Of a stretch of DNA of 64,000 nucleotides, positions 24,601 through 35,684 are shown one piece after another (position 1 is the first letter of the stretch; every line of letters starts with the position of its first letter). A program made the translations under genes and the position numbers. The notes under the pieces were generated by a model. That model saw only the letters and a program-made list of their open reading frames with translations. It did no database searches and was not told the DNA's origin. Where the stretch lies: contig CM048850.1 in the NCBI GenBank assembly GCA_026545225.1, positions 1,426,001 through 1,490,000 on the forward strand. The letters run 5' to 3'. The stretch is from Cornus controversa. Its lineage: Eukaryota; Streptophyta; Magnoliopsida; Cornales; Cornaceae.

Positions 24601-24753
24601 AGGTAGTCTGGGAGGTTGTCTTTCATTTGGGTCCATGTTTTCGTTCCTAGGAAATATAGGGTCCCTAGAGGTTCCTCTACGTTGTCTAAGTGTTCTTTCA
24701 AGTTCAATATTACAAGGAAGCAAAGGAGGTGACAATGACCGTCTACCTAGCAT
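21592..24753 (-). CDS. Gag-protease polyprotein of element F
   Basis: This is an open frame of 1053 codons, the longest in the window, starting MLGRRSLSPPLLP. Residues ~60-70 are polyproline. Residues ~105-235 are the retrotransposon gag (capsid) domain (LRMFPFSLKDKARSWF, FHETWERLKDLLKSCPHH). A CCHC zinc knuckle (CSFC-X4-H-X4-C) lies near residue 330, followed by a Gln/Pro-rich stretch. The aspartic protease lies around residues 690-800 with DLGASVNLLPFSV, the Athila form of the usual D-T/S-G-A. The C-terminus enters the RT finger region (WVSPTQVVPKKSG) and ends out of frame at GECA because of a small indel. The leader after the primer-binding site is about 260 bases. This is transposon protein, not host. 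Confidence 0.9.
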   Translation of the reverse strand: MLGRRSLSPPLLPCNIELERTLRQRRGTSRDPIFPRNENMDPNERQPPRLPPFNYEQPPPPPPPQGELLMDFYLPTTFKVPSCIQFLDVAATQFEIKSSTINLLNSFHGLPNEDPYQHLYYFLSVCSTIRVPHFTEDDLKLRMFPFSLKDKARSWFNSLEPNSIHSWAEMQIEFLKKYFPMRKTSDIRRAIIGFTQIDQEQFHETWERLKDLLKSCPHHAIPKWQLVQSFYDGVSEQHRQMIDSACGGGYLLKSPNEAWKLFQTLSNNSAQCSSTRKGKATQPCRGVHKISRVDEVAMQVEALSRKMDLIMKNGLPTPSQPVQNQEGCSFCYSTSHFVRDCPIAGQSPDYAQEQANALYSKKMNDPYSNTYNPGYKNHPAFSWKPQESSPSFQGQNSFNFQSQQPQYRPNPQPYHQRSNYQQPPPPPRSQSFEERVISNLEANTRILQTHSQSISKLEANAQSMARLEAQIGQLANALNRKEEGKLPSQPVANPKGVHMIEDPSSSSCNAPPEKVQSITTLRSGKVINSKVGEEERKESQEQPKNPKESHLNPNVFPLNPIVHNIPLNPKGKASEVVSSSIPNLDTSFEPPVPFPQRLKEPSHFGKQEEKIQDMMEIFKQVKINLPLLDAIRQIPSYAKFLKDLCTQKCKSRNNAPKKVLLTEHISSIFQHQAPPKFKDPGAPTISCTIKNQSFEKALLDLGASVNLLPFSVYQQLGLGELKHTTVVLQLADRSVKQPRGIIEDVIIQVDKFYFSVDFIVLDTEPVQNPNRYIPIILGHPFLATANSCINYRTGVMDISFGNMKVCLNIFNASHHTSEDESECFYVDVVEDLVQEALPSILSKDPLEACLNHFNYDDFDIEQSICEVNSMLDVNTVIDVSKWRVPRELLPPLSKTSQTPSLISPPQLELKPLPETLKYIFLGANETLPVIIASNLTNDHEMELIKVLKEHKEAIGWSVADLKGIDPSICMHRIHLEEDAKTSREAQRRLNPNMKDVVMKEVVKLLDAGIIYLISDSKWVSPTQVVPKKSGITVQPNDKGELVPNAPPRAGECA

Positions 24754-25017
24754 GCATTAATAGTAGAACAACACCTCAATACGCAAAATAAATAATAACT
24801 ATACAAAGAAAAATGAATGAACTCAAACCCACTAATTTTAGACTTTATACTCACAAAGGGTTCCAACTTTATATCCTTTTAGATGCCCACTATGTGGTAT
24901 ACCTAAAATCAAGAAATTTGAGAAATAAGAACAAGATATATACAAAAAGAATAAAAGAATTTCTAGCCTAAGAATTAAACCAGATTTAATTTTCCAATGG
25001 CGACAATTACACTGTAG

Positions 25018-25035
25018 TCCCCGGCAACGGCGCCA
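25018..25035 (-). other. Primer-binding site of element F (tRNA-Asp)
   Basis: The minus strand TGGCGCCGTTGCCGGGGA matches the 3' end of tRNA-Asp perfectly, six bases inside the LTR. Confidence 0.93.
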
Positions 25036-25041
25036 AAATTT

Positions 25042-26459
25042 TGATGTGGCTAAACTCGAATTATATTGGAAGCTTAATTTTTCCCTTTTTATCAAAATAT
25101 AATTTAACCACTCGCAACACCACGAATCTTTGTAGATACGGTTCTATATAGAGGGTTTCGATCCCACGAGGACTAGTCGCAATTGTCTTAAAGAAAGATT
25201 AATTCCACTTTAATCCTAAAAACAGGGTTTTGAGTTTTTGTTTATAAAACTATTGCATAAATGAAACAACAATAAAATTAAAGGGTAAAGGATGGGAGAG
25301 ATAACTAGGGTTGGTTTCCACCACTAGCCGTTCACTTGTTCATAGATGTAGCAAGCATGGGATTCATTAATTAAATGCCTAACAATGTCATTAGGCTTGT
25401 GACCTCAATGACATATCAAAAGATTAATGTGTGTGCTAACCTATCATAATCTATCTGCAACAAGCATAGCTCTTCAACCTAACTAACTATCTAATTACCC
25501 TACTCTCTAAGTGAACCTACATGCATCCAAACTACCTTATCTAGGCATGGTTTATACAAACAAACATCACACATTCATTTAAACACCATTATCTAGACAT
25601 CATTTGCACTTCTTGTGGAATATGCAAATGTTGTGCATTCACATGAAAGAATCCACTCTAAGACAAGAATAAACTCAACATCAAATGAATATATAAAAGA
25701 AATGTATTAGTGTACATGGTCACTAGGCTAAATAATAAACATTTAATTACAAATCCCAAGTGCTACAAGGATGAACAAGTTGACATGGCTAGGGGTTGAA
25801 ACCAACACCCTAGAAGAAGAGTTAGTTGCTCATCGTTGCCTTACACTCTTCCATTGATGAAGAAGATGAAGCTTCTTGGTCTGGTTCAGCTTCTCCTCTT
25901 CCTCTCCCGAATGTCTCTCCTTGGAAAATCTGATATGTGTTGAGAGATATGAGAGATGTGTGGTTTTTTTATGCTTTTAAGGCTCCTTTTTTAACCTTGG
26001 GGCCCACCATATATATATATATCAATATATGCACCCTTTATATGAAGAAGGTCCCCAAGGGTCTTGTTCAAGTTAGACAATCCCCCTAAGTCGTGCAAAA
26101 AGGGAGATTTTGTTGCAAGTGGGAGAGCAGGTGAGTAAGTGGGCAAGTGGATTCTGCAGAATCTTGATCAATCGAGATTGGATCTCAATTGATCGAGATT
26201 TCGATCAATCGAAATGAGATCTCGATCAATCGAGGTCTCGATTGATCGAGATCAACATCTCGATTGATCGAGATGCCTTGGCTACAATTTCTAACTTTTC
26301 CCTTCAGCTGCAACAAGCCCCAAACTTTGCTCCTTTCACTACAAGACCTGTAATATATCAAAAACACAAAAATACCGTAAATATATCTCGGTAAACGTAG
26401 AAACGGAACTAACATATGCAATAAAGAGGGTTCAAATGCATAGAATTGAACACTTATCA
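25042..26459 (-). repeat. 5' LTR of element F
   Basis: 1418 bp, pairing with 13481-14899. The repeat cluster is at 26161-26275 and the TA tract at about 26009-26032, both in presumed U3. Confidence 0.93.
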
Positions 26460-26464
26460 ATTTC

Positions 26465-26714
26465 TCTCATACTATCTTCACTTTCTATTTTCTTTGATTT
26501 ATTTTATTTTACATTTTAATTAGTTTAGTTTAAAAATCAAAATTCTTTTCTTCTAAATTTAATTAGACTTAATTCCGTATTCCAACTCATCAGACCATAA
26601 TCCCTGAGGTTCGACACCCCTTTCGATAGCCCTATTCTGCAAGGAATTCATCTATTGCAAAGTGTGGTAATTTTTAATTGATATAATTTTTGAGTCACAC
26701 TCACACACGAATCA
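26465..26714 (+). repeat. LTR2 of the array, right part
   Basis: This is the continuation of LTR2 after element F. It ends CACACACGAATCA before the next primer-binding site. The five bases 26460-26464 are the duplicated ATTTC. Confidence 0.9.
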
Positions 26715-26721
26715 ATTTTTT

Positions 26722-26739
26722 TGGCGCCATTTCCGGGGT
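26722..26739 (+). other. Decayed primer-binding site after LTR2
   Basis: TGGCGCCATTTCCGGGGT aligns with the tRNA-Asp site of the family but has three changes. It would prime poorly. Confidence 0.8.
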
Positions 26740-26848
26740 TTATCTATTTGATTGATTGGATTTTACAAAATTAATTTTAATTGGATTTTTAGTTTAGGAA
26801 ATTTTTATATTTTATTTTTGTTTATTTTCAGGTGCCTTTGGCTAATAT

Positions 26849-27714
26849 ATGCAAGGTCGTCGTTTTGTAACTGATCCTTGGATACCTCTTTATCTTGACC
26901 CTGAACATACTCTTAGACAACAAAGGAACATCCCTGTTGATACCATTGTACATGAGGAAGAATTAATTGAAAACATGGCAGAAGAGAGGAATAACAACCT
27001 TGTTTCAAATGCTGATGGATAAAGAGCAAGATTGCTTAGGGACTACTACGTTCCTGAGACATATACCTCACCAACTGGTTTTCAACTACCTAATGTCACA
27101 GCACAGAATTCTGAGATCAAGTCCAACATTATTCAGATGCTACCATCTTATTTTGGGCTGACTCAAGAAGACCCTTACAAGCATCTAGATGACTTCATTG
27201 AAGTGTGCTCAACTACCAAAATTCATAACTTCTCTGAAGATACTTTCAGAATGAGACTTTTTCCATTCTCCCTGAAAGATAAAGCAAAGTATTGGTTCTA
27301 CTCTCTATCGGCAGGTTCTATCACGACTTGGACTCAGATGTAACATGAGTTTCTCAAGAAGTATTTTATGATAGGGAAGACCAATCAGTTTAGACGTGCT
27401 ATCACTGGTTTCTCCCAGCATGAGGGGAACAATTTTATGAGACATGGAAAAGATTCACGGACCTTCTTAGGAAGTGTCCCCATCATCAAGTTCCTAAGTG
27501 GCAACAAGTGTAGAGTTTTCATGAAGGGCTGACAGAAGCCAACAGACAAATGGTTGATTCATCTTGTGAAGGTACTTTTATGTTGAAGAGTGAAGAAGAG
27601 GCGTGGACCTTATTTGAAAATCTTAGTGACAACTCTGTACAATATGTGTCCTCTACTCGTTCTAGCAGACCTGCCACTACAAGGAAGGCTGATGGAATTT
27701 TTGAGGTTGGTGCT
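26849..27714 (+). pseudogene. Truncated gag of array unit 2
   Basis: It starts MQGRRFVTDPWIPL and follows family-1 gag. Stops lie after VSNADG (near 27020) and after TTWTQM (27341). A lost G in the GGGGG run near 27425 shifts the frame at SQHEG. It ends at the same gag base as unit 1 (GAGGTTGGTGCT), where LTR3 begins. The internal region from LTR2 end to LTR3 start is 1000 bp, equal to unit 1 without its TRIM. Confidence 0.85.
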
Positions 27715-29221
27715 TGATAGGCGTTGAATGTTATGCATTCTAACCTCTTAACTTATGTATTTTATTATCTTAGTGATAGACTATTTTGTTATTTTACTTC
27801 ATTTTAGTGTTTTCTGTATTTTCAGGGCCTTAATGATTATTTAAGTTAAAACCATGCTTTTGGGCTTTTAAAGAAGACATCCAAGATGGGTAGATGAAGC
27901 CTACTTCAAAGGGAATCATTCAACCATTTATTTCCACTCAATTCAGCAATAGAAAGAGGTCCAAGAGAATTACAGCTGCTTAAGAAGGTTTCGGGCCTGA
28001 AGCCCAAATCTGCGTTTAATATAGTCTTCATCCCATTTTGGAAAAGGGACCAGAAGTCTTATTTTTGAGCCTCAAATTGACATAATTTTCTACCTAGGTT
28101 GAAAGAAATTTGATTCTGCACACCTTTTTATTTCACGAATATTCCTTAAATCGGACTTCTAGTGGGTCAAAAGTTGGGCCTAAATCAGCAGAAAAAACCC
28201 ACCTGATTAGTGCTGCGGGAAACCCTAATTTAGTCCTAATTGGATTAGGACTTTGGTGTATTCTCTTGGGGTATAAAGTGAAGAATAGGAGGCTGAGTTT
28301 AGAAAAAGAACAGGGAGAGAGATTGGAGAGTCTGAGAGGGCTGAGAAGAGAACAGAAACATATTTGCAAAGCCATTGGAGAACGAAGTCATACGCAGAAG
28401 TCATGAAGATGATGCCCTCTTCCTCAACAGTTGAAGCTTCTTCTTCTACCATGAGCGGTTAGTTCATTCACTAGGGTTTTAATTTAGCCCTAACAAAGCA
28501 TCAATGGTTTGATTGTTTTAATTATTGGGGACCTTTATAGACATGCATAGATTGTGTAATTTAGAGGATACTTATTATAAAATTAAGTAATAAAAGTCTT
28601 GTAAATTCAGTTTCAATGAACTCAATTTTAGATATTTAGTTGTTGTTATTGAACTCAATCTCTCTTATTTTCTGTGATCATGAGAGCGATTATTACACAA
28701 TGGTAATCACTGAATATATTGTTAAAAGCTTTGATAGATTATGCCTAGAGAAGATGAACCATACTGCACCATAGATTAGAGTAGTTAGGCAGATGGCCCA
28801 TGCCAATCGAAGATAGTCCATGACTTAGCCTTAATCATATGTTATCTTCTTGACGGATGAAGGTGAGCTTGTAGCCACCGACACCGCTTATGCATGATGT
28901 AATTCCCCATAGTTGATTCAATTGACCATGATTGTGGAGTTAGTGGTGAAGTCAAATACCCTAGATTTCTCTCATACTATCTTCACTTTCTATTTTACTT
29001 TGATTTATTTTATTTTACTTTTTAATTATTTTAGTTTAAAAATCAGAATTCATTTCTTCTAAATTTAATTAGAATTAATTCCGTATTCCAACTCATTAGA
29101 CCATAATCCCTGAGGTTCGACACCCCTTTCGATAGCCCTATTCTGCAAGGAATTCATTCTATTGCAAAGTGTGGTAATTTTTAATTGATATACTTTTTGA
29201 GTCACACTCACACACGAATCA
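27715..29221 (+). repeat. LTR3 of the array, acting as 5' LTR of element C
   Basis: 1507 bp, TGATAGGCG...CGAATCA, directly abutting truncated gag on its left. It is followed by a primer-binding site and the gag of element C. Confidence 0.92.
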
Positions 29222-29228
29222 ATTTTTT

Positions 29229-29246
29229 TGGCGCCATTGCCGGGGA
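29229..29246 (+). other. Primer-binding site of element C
   Basis: TGGCGCCATTGCCGGGGA, one mismatch to the tRNA-Asp 3' end. Confidence 0.9.
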
Positions 29247-29355
29247 TTATCTATTTGATTGATTGGATTTTACAAAATTAATTTTAATTGGATTTTTAGT
29301 TTAGGAAATTTTTATATTTTGTTTTTGTTTATTTTCAGGTGCCTTTGGCTAATAT

Positions 29356-29736
29356 ATGCAAGGTCGTCGTTCTGTAACTGATCCTTTGATACCTCTTGAT
29401 CTTGAGCCTGAACATACTCTTAGATAACAAAGGAACATCCCTGTTGATACCATTGTACATGAGGAAGAATTAATTGAAGACATGGCAAAAGAGAGGAATA
29501 ACAACCTTGTTCCAAATGTTGATGGATAAAGAGTTAGATTGCTTAGGGACTACTACGTTCCTGAGACATATACCTCACCAACTGGTTTTCAACTTACTAA
29601 TATCACAGCACAGAATTATGAGATCAAGTCCAACATTATTCAGATGCTACCATCTTATTTTCGGCTGACTCAAGAAGACCCTTACAAGCATCTAGATGAC
29701 TTCATTGAAGTGTGCTCAACTACCAAAATTCATAAC
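29356..29736 (+). pseudogene. gag of element C, N-terminal part (before insertion E)
   Basis: It begins MQGRRSVTDPLIPLDLEPEH. Stops lie after HTLR (about 29425) and after NVDG (about 29527). It reads on to FIEVCSTTKIHN, where E is inserted. The duplicated target ATAAC is at 29732-29736 and 43126-43130. The coding sequence resumes at 43131 as FSEDTFRMRLFPFSLK. Confidence 0.9.
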
Positions 29737-31137
29737 TGATGTGGCTAAACTCGGATTATATTGTAAGCTTAATTTTGCTCTTTTTATCAAAATATAATTT
29801 AACCACTCGCAAGAGCACGAATCTTTGTAGATACGGTTCTATATAGAGGGTATCGATCCCACGAGGACTAGTCGGAATTCTCTTAAAGAAATATTAATTC
29901 CACTTTAATCCTAAAAACAGGTTTTTGAATTTTTGTTTATAAACTATTGCATGAATGTAATGACAATAAAATTAAAGAGTAAAGGATGGGAGAGAGAACT
30001 AGGGTTGGTTTCCACCACTAGCCATTCACATGTTCATAAGTGTTGCAAGCATGGGATTCATTAATTAAATGCCTAACAATGTCTTAGGCTTGTGACCTCA
30101 ATGACATATCAAAAGATCAATGTGTTTGTCCACCTATCATAATCCATCTTCAACAAGCATAGCTCTTGAACCTAACTAACTACCTAATTACCCTACTCTC
30201 TAAGTAAACCTACATGCATCCAAGCTACCTTATCTTGGCATGGTTTATACAAACAAACACAACACATTCATTTAAACACCATTATCTAGCCATCATTTGC
30301 ACTTCTTGTGGAATATGCAAATGTTGTGCATTCACATGAAGATTATACTCTAAGACAAGAATAAAACCAAAATCATATGAATATATAAAAGAAATGTATT
30401 AGTGTACATGATCACTAGGCTAAATAATCAACATTTAATTACAAATCTCAAGTGCTACAAAGATGAACAAGTTTACATGGCTAGGGGTTGAAACCAACAC
30501 CCTAGTAGAAGAGTTAGTTGCTCATGGTTGCCTTGCACTCTTCCATTGATGAAGAAAGTGAAGCTTCTTGGTCTGGGTCAGCTTCTCCTCTTCCTCTCCC
30601 GAATGTCTCTCCTTTGGTAATCTGATGTGTGTTGAGAGATATGAGATATGTGGCTTTTTGGTGCTTTAAGGCTTCCTTTTTCAACCTTGGGGCCCACCAT
30701 ATATATATATATATATATATCCCTTGTATCAAGAAGGTCCCCAAGGGTCTTGTTCAAGTCAGACAATCCCCTAAGTCGTGCAAAAAGAGAGATTTTGTTG
30801 CAAGTGGGAGAGCAGGTGAGCAAGTGGATTCTGCAGAATCTTGATCAATCGAGATTGGATCTCGATTGATCGAGATTTCGATCAATCGAAATGAGATCTC
30901 GATCAATCGAGATCTCGATTGATCGAGATCAACATCTCGATTGATCGAGATGCCTTTGGCTACATTTCTGATTTTTGTTCTTCAGCTGCAAATAGCCTCA
31001 AACTTTGCTCCTTTCACTACATGACCTGCAATACCTCAAAAACACAAAAATACCGTAAACATATCTTGGTAATCATAAAAACAGAACTAACATATGCAAT
31101 AAAGAGGGTTCAAATGCATAGAATTGAACACTTATCA
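29737..31137 (-). repeat. 3' LTR of element E
   Basis: 1401 bp, same ends as F's LTRs. The GATC-type cluster is at 30838-30952 and a (TA)n tract at 30700-30720. Confidence 0.93.
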
Positions 31138-31151
31138 CACCCCCAAACTTA
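31138..31151 (-). other. Polypurine tract of element E
   Basis: The minus strand TAAGTTTGGGGGTG abuts the 3' LTR, as in F. Confidence 0.85.
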
Positions 31152-32747
31152 CATATTGCTAGTCCCTTAGCAATGCAATATCACAAAAATAAAATTAACT
31201 ATCTTATACAAAATTTTAATCATGCTCAGTCATCAACTAGACAAAGGGCGATCATCCGTTCATTTCACATTTGGCAAATGCAACAAGTATTACAGAACTA
31301 TGTGGTCATTAGCAAAAATAAACTTTCACAAGCTACAAATAAACGACAGCCCCCAAATAATGGCCAGTCCGAACAAACATACCAATTCTGACCCCAAAAT
31401 CCTCTTTGAAAAGTGAACATGCATTCTAACGCGTGGCTTTTGTCATATTTGGAGAAGAGAAAGAACAAATCTGTTTTTAAGAGAAAAACTCATTAAAAAC
31501 GCTCGACACAGCTGTTCATTATCACAAAACATTCATGATTGCTCATGTGCGGATGACCATGCAATGCTTAGCTCTTTTTGCTTTCTTGCAAGGCCATGTA
31601 GCGGCATTGGGCCAATGACTCCCAAACCAATTGGTTTTAGGGCATTAGGTGAAGAAACACCCCTCGGACTTAATAATCGAGCTTACAAGGCGATGAGCTT
31701 AAGCAAGCCACCCGCTTATTATTGCTCAACCTTGCACACTTATACGCGAATACTCCTTGCTTTAAGGCATAGAAATCCGGTTTATTGAGTGAGAAGGCTT
31801 ATTGCATTTATTTTATAATTTTTTTTTTACAACAACCGGAAGAACTTAATCTTTAAGTTGTTTAGATAAAAAAAGAAATTTACAAAATTCTCCATCCGAC
31901 TTATACCCCACAATTTAAAATGCATGTGTGTGAATTTGTGCGGTTAAGGACAAATTTAGGGCAAGAACTATACGTGCTCATATTTGGACAAAAATGTAGA
32001 CCGTTCTAGCCTACTATATAGCTTGCAAAAGTGCGGGTATTTACAATGTTAAAGTTCTTAACTACCTGCTGCATTTACCTCTGACATTTATTCGAATGAA
32101 CTTCCTTTAAAAAGCAAGACATCATAGCAAGCATGCAAAAATATCAAGAAAACTGCTCTACAATGACACTCAATACTAAGACTGAACATTGCATGCATAT
32201 GCAAGTGGTATAGCATACCGTACCCCCAAACTTATATGCAACATTATCCTCAATGTTTGGACAAGAAGAACAAGGAAAGAAGTTACCAGGAGTGCAGAAT
32301 GCGACAAAAATGGTATTCCACAGTAGCGGTCATCCTACAAATAAGAAAAACCTGCACAGAACACCAACTGGATACCACGAGGATTAAAAGGAACAAAAAG
32401 TATATGAAAAGAGCATAATAAAAGAATTATGCACAAATGGACAATGTCAAGATCACTGCATATCTAAGGGTCTGAACTGGTGTTTCCCAATTGTCTAAGA
32501 GGTCTATGCGATAAGATATTGACTATCCAGGCACGCTAACGTATAGCATGCAAAGGGGTTGCCTTTCTTTATTACCGCCATACTACGTTGAAGCAATCTC
32601 AACAGTATTGGGAATTTAAACCAGGCGGTAATAAACGGAAATCATCAACTGAATCACATATAACAATTAGGCAAGTGGTACTACATACATAGTCAAAGTA
32701 TAGAGAACAGATATATTGAATGAAAGCAAAAATAAAGACAGGAAAGA

Positions 32748-33058
32748 TGTGGTGACCCTTGTGGGCAGGTGTGATGTGGGCGGGTCCGAGACACCGGGTG
32801 AGCTACCACACTGGCAGGCTACAGGGTGCTCAATCCCACATTGCCTGGGTGTGGAATGGGGAAGTATTATATGTATGTTTATCACCCTTCTATGACACAA
32901 CGCGTTTTAAAGCCGTGATGGTTGTGAACCCACCAGAACTCCACAGTTAAGCGTGCTTAGTTGGGAGTAGTACCAGGATGGGTGACCCCCTGGGAATTCT
33001 CTGGTCCGGGGGAACCAAAAGAGGACAATATTGTGTCAGGATAGGGTGGGGCGTTACA
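32748..33058 (+). mobile_element. Cassandra TRIM solo LTR
   Basis: This 311-bp sequence starts TGTGGTGACCC and ends GGGGCGTTACA, flanked by AAAGA (32743-32747 and 33059-33063). The empty site is preserved in F (AAAGATAACACATGG at about 16511). The LTR includes a 5S rRNA-derived segment, the hallmark of Cassandra terminal-repeat retrotransposons. There is no internal region and no second LTR, so it is a solo LTR left by recombination. Confidence 0.95.
32925..33000 (+). other. 5S rRNA-derived segment in the Cassandra LTR
   Basis: It contains AGTTAAGCGTGCTTAG (box A region) and GGATGGGTGACCCCCTGGGA (box C region) with the intervening GGGAGTAGTACCA. These closely follow plant 5S rRNA from its middle to its 3' part. 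The first third of 5S is not recognisable, so this is not a 5S gene. In Cassandra this segment keeps RNA polymerase III promoter boxes. Confidence 0.9.
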
Positions 33059-33251
33059 AAAGATAACACATGGTATAACAAAAAAGATAAATGTATTCCA
33101 TAAATATGAAAATGAGTTTAGTACACAGTGTACATGCATCTGGAATACTCATAAAAAAACTAAAAATGAAAGAAAACATGGCCAACATGGCCTATCAAAC
33201 ATAAAGAAAGAAAAATACAAAAAGTAAAGCATAAAGGACAAATAAAAGCAG

Positions 33252-34475
33252 CTACTCGAGGGCGGGTGGTGGTGGTGGTGGCTCGGTGGGAGTAGAGGTG
33301 GAGGTGGAAGCTCGTCCGGCAAGTAGGAACTGCAGGTCCTGCCGGAAGGCACGGAACTCATCTAAAATAGCCCTCTGACCCTGTGCCAGAGATGAAATGT
33401 CCGTCCGAATGCCTGCCAGCTGACTCTGCGTCACCTGGACATGCTCGTCAAAACCCTGCTGGAGCCGCTCTACGTCAGCCGCCAGGCAGGAGTAGCTTGT
33501 AGCTAGGATGTCATGCCGCTCTGCAGCAATATCCATCTCCTCCTCCTCCATCTCCTCATCATCGGACCCATCCCCTGTAGGCTCTCCCTCATCCAACTCC
33601 ACCGGAGCATCCATATCTACATCGTCTGGTGGATCACCCTGGTGGTTCTGTCGCTCTAAGTGTCGCCTCACCCGCTCCCACTGCGTAGATGTGAAGCGGA
33701 TGGGCAGTGCCAACTGAACGTCAGTATCACTGACCGGTATACTGGCACGGCTCAAAAAAGCGGCGACAAGGAAAGGAAAGGGAAGCCGCCAACTCGCTGC
33801 TCGCCGCATCTTCTTGTTCATGAGGCCATCCCAGACCTTAAACATCTGCCCCCATACCAGAGACGGGACAGAAAACCATGTGCCCGTGTGGAAAGCATAG
33901 AGGCAACGGAGGAGGTCGCCTCTAAGCTCAGCCACATGCTGGAAAGGACACGCGTTCTTGATGAGAACGGTGTCCAGGAACCATAATTTGCTCGGGCACA
34001 TCGATTTGGACATGCAGTTTTGACTGGACGTGGTAAACGCCCCACCACAGATGTCCATCACGATGGAGAACAGTGTCGTGTCTGCTGGAAGTGCGGCCCT
34101 GTAAAGCAGTTGACAGTCCTGGTCAACCATGGCTGGCGGCTGCTGGTGAGGGATGCCGAGCATCTATGCAATTTGGCTCGGCGTAATAGTAATCGTCGTG
34201 GTGCCCACGACCGTCTCTAATGTGTCCGGCGCTATGCAGGAGTAAGTCATGCGCTCGTAGAAGACCTACACTAAGCGCTCGTGTGCCACGTCAGTGGGAG
34301 GCACACACAGTCGGTCGAGGCGACGCCTCCTGAGCTCGGCGATAGTCCATGCGCTGTCGGGACGCCTCTCGAACTCTCTCAAGTCAAAGGCCTGCTCTGG
34401 GTGAAACTGCCGAGAACGGAAGGCTCGCCCGGGCACGTCTCTCACAGAATTGGGGGCATTCTTCACCCTCACCAT
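33252..34475 (-). pseudogene. ORF3 of element E
   Basis: A 408-codon frame starts MVRVKNAPNSVRDVPGRAF and ends PPALE. Two in-frame stops lie near 34266 and 34166. It is highly similar to F's ORF3, with LWFLDTVLIKNACPFQHVAE, an acidic patch (EEMEEEEMDI), a coiled-coil-like segment and a polyproline tail. It is less damaged than F in its 3' half: 303 codons are open from 34163. The function is unknown. The ORF is kept even though pol is deleted. Confidence 0.75.
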
Positions 34476-35684
34476 GATCTCGGAACAGTCTGCATTTTAT
34501 TCCAAAAATTACGTAAATACAAGAAAATGAAAGGAATACTAAACTAAGAATAAAAATAAAAGAATAAAAAAAAAAGAAAATGAGGTCCTAGTCCATGGTG
34601 CTGACATGAATTCAAAAAAAAAATCGCTCTCAAAGAGGCAGTGTAAGCGGATGCAACTGAAACGAAGGTGCCACGGTTACAAACCGTACAGTGAGCATTC
34701 GAAACAAAAATAACGCAATATTTCCCCCATACATGAATTCCTACCCCCCGAAACCTGCAAAATCCCATTACGAATATCGCAAATGCACCTATCCAACCCA
34801 ACATCAACTGTCTATGTTTATTACGCCGTAAAACTATCAAAAATAGCAAGAAAGTATGCAAAAATGTAGCCATGCATCACTTACCTCAAGGTGAAGATGA
34901 TGCCCAGCACAAACAGAAGAAGACCCACTCGCAGCCGCGAAGAGAAGAGCGTGAGTGCTCGCGGCGATCTCAGACTATGGCGAACGGCTGTGGATGGTCA
35001 AGAATGGAAGATCAAGCGCGGGATGGTGCTTGGAGGATCTCTTGATCGCTCAGAGAAGAGAAGGAAGTCAGACGGTTTGAGGAAGAAATGTGGAAATGAG
35101 AGGGAAGCCCAACAGTTTAAATAAGAATTCGGCTCACGTGCAGGCATCGCGTGCTTCTCGATTGATCGAGATATGCATCTCGATCAATCGAGATTTTGAT
35201 TGATCGAAATCCCACTTCGATCAATCGAGATCGGCTTTGCTCAATCGAGATCTACTTCGATGAATCGAGATTTTTTCTTCGATCAATCGAGATTTATTCA
35301 ATGAATCGAGATTTTATTTCGATCGATCGAAATCCCATTTCGATCAATCAAAATTTTGATCGATCGAGGACCTATCGAAGTGCTATCGAAGAATACTACC
35401 TCTCGGGACTTTGGATTTGGCAACTCTCTGTAATTTTTTGATCAATCGAGACTGAGATCTCGATCAATCGAAATCTCGATTGATCGAGATCTTGGTTTTG
35501 ATCAATCGAGATGCTCAAAAATAGCCAGCTTAAGTTCTGCTTCATGGACTTGGATTTTTGGGATTTAGATACTAAATTGCTTAGATACAAAACCTACTTT
35601 GGATTAAAAAGGGACATCATGGAAGTATAATAGCTACCATGGCTTCGCCACCTTACACGTCTATGGCACGACGTCCGGATCGGC
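34476..35684 (-). other. integrase-ORF3 spacer of element E with repeat cluster
   Basis: It is collinear with F 17934-19120. The CGATCAATCGAGAT-type inverted-repeat cluster occupies 35156-35513. No conserved ORF is seen. Confidence 0.7.

Larger units (their letters stand above)
13481..26459 (-). mobile_element. Element F: Athila-like Ty3/gypsy, full length, family 2
   Basis: The 12979-bp element is flanked by the direct repeat ATTTC (13476-13480 and 26460-26464). On the minus strand: 5' LTR 25042-26459, primer-binding site, gag-protease, RT-RNase H-integrase, spacer, ORF3, 3' noncoding region, polypurine tract, 3' LTR 13481-14899. It is the only copy here with all pol domains. One frameshift at the protease/RT boundary and several stop codons disable it. 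Confidence 0.95.
9273..29221 (+). mobile_element. Tandem array LTR1-gag'-LTR2-gag'-LTR3 of family 1
   Basis: Three same-strand LTRs (9273-10648; 12226-13480 continued at 26465-26714; 27715-29221) alternate with two internal segments. After removing later insertions, each segment is 1000 bp. Each has a primer-binding site, a leader and the 5' part of gag, and each ends at the identical base in a gag Gly-Ala codon pair, where the next LTR starts with TGATAGG. No polypurine tract precedes LTR2 or LTR3. LTR3 then leads into the longer element C. The structure suggests tandem duplication through LTR-LTR exchange rather than separate transpositions. Confidence 0.8.
31152..33251 (-). other. 3' noncoding region of element E (contains a Cassandra solo LTR)
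   Basis: It is collinear with F 14914-16706, including the second polypurine-like motif near 32222-32234 and the shared block at 31605-31790. No sense ORF is conserved. The Cassandra LTR at 32748-33058 is the only insertion. Confidence 0.7.

Noticed and set aside
32925..33000. A functional 5S rRNA gene
   Set aside because: Only the middle and 3' parts resemble 5S, and they are embedded in an LTR with target duplications. This is the known Cassandra arrangement.
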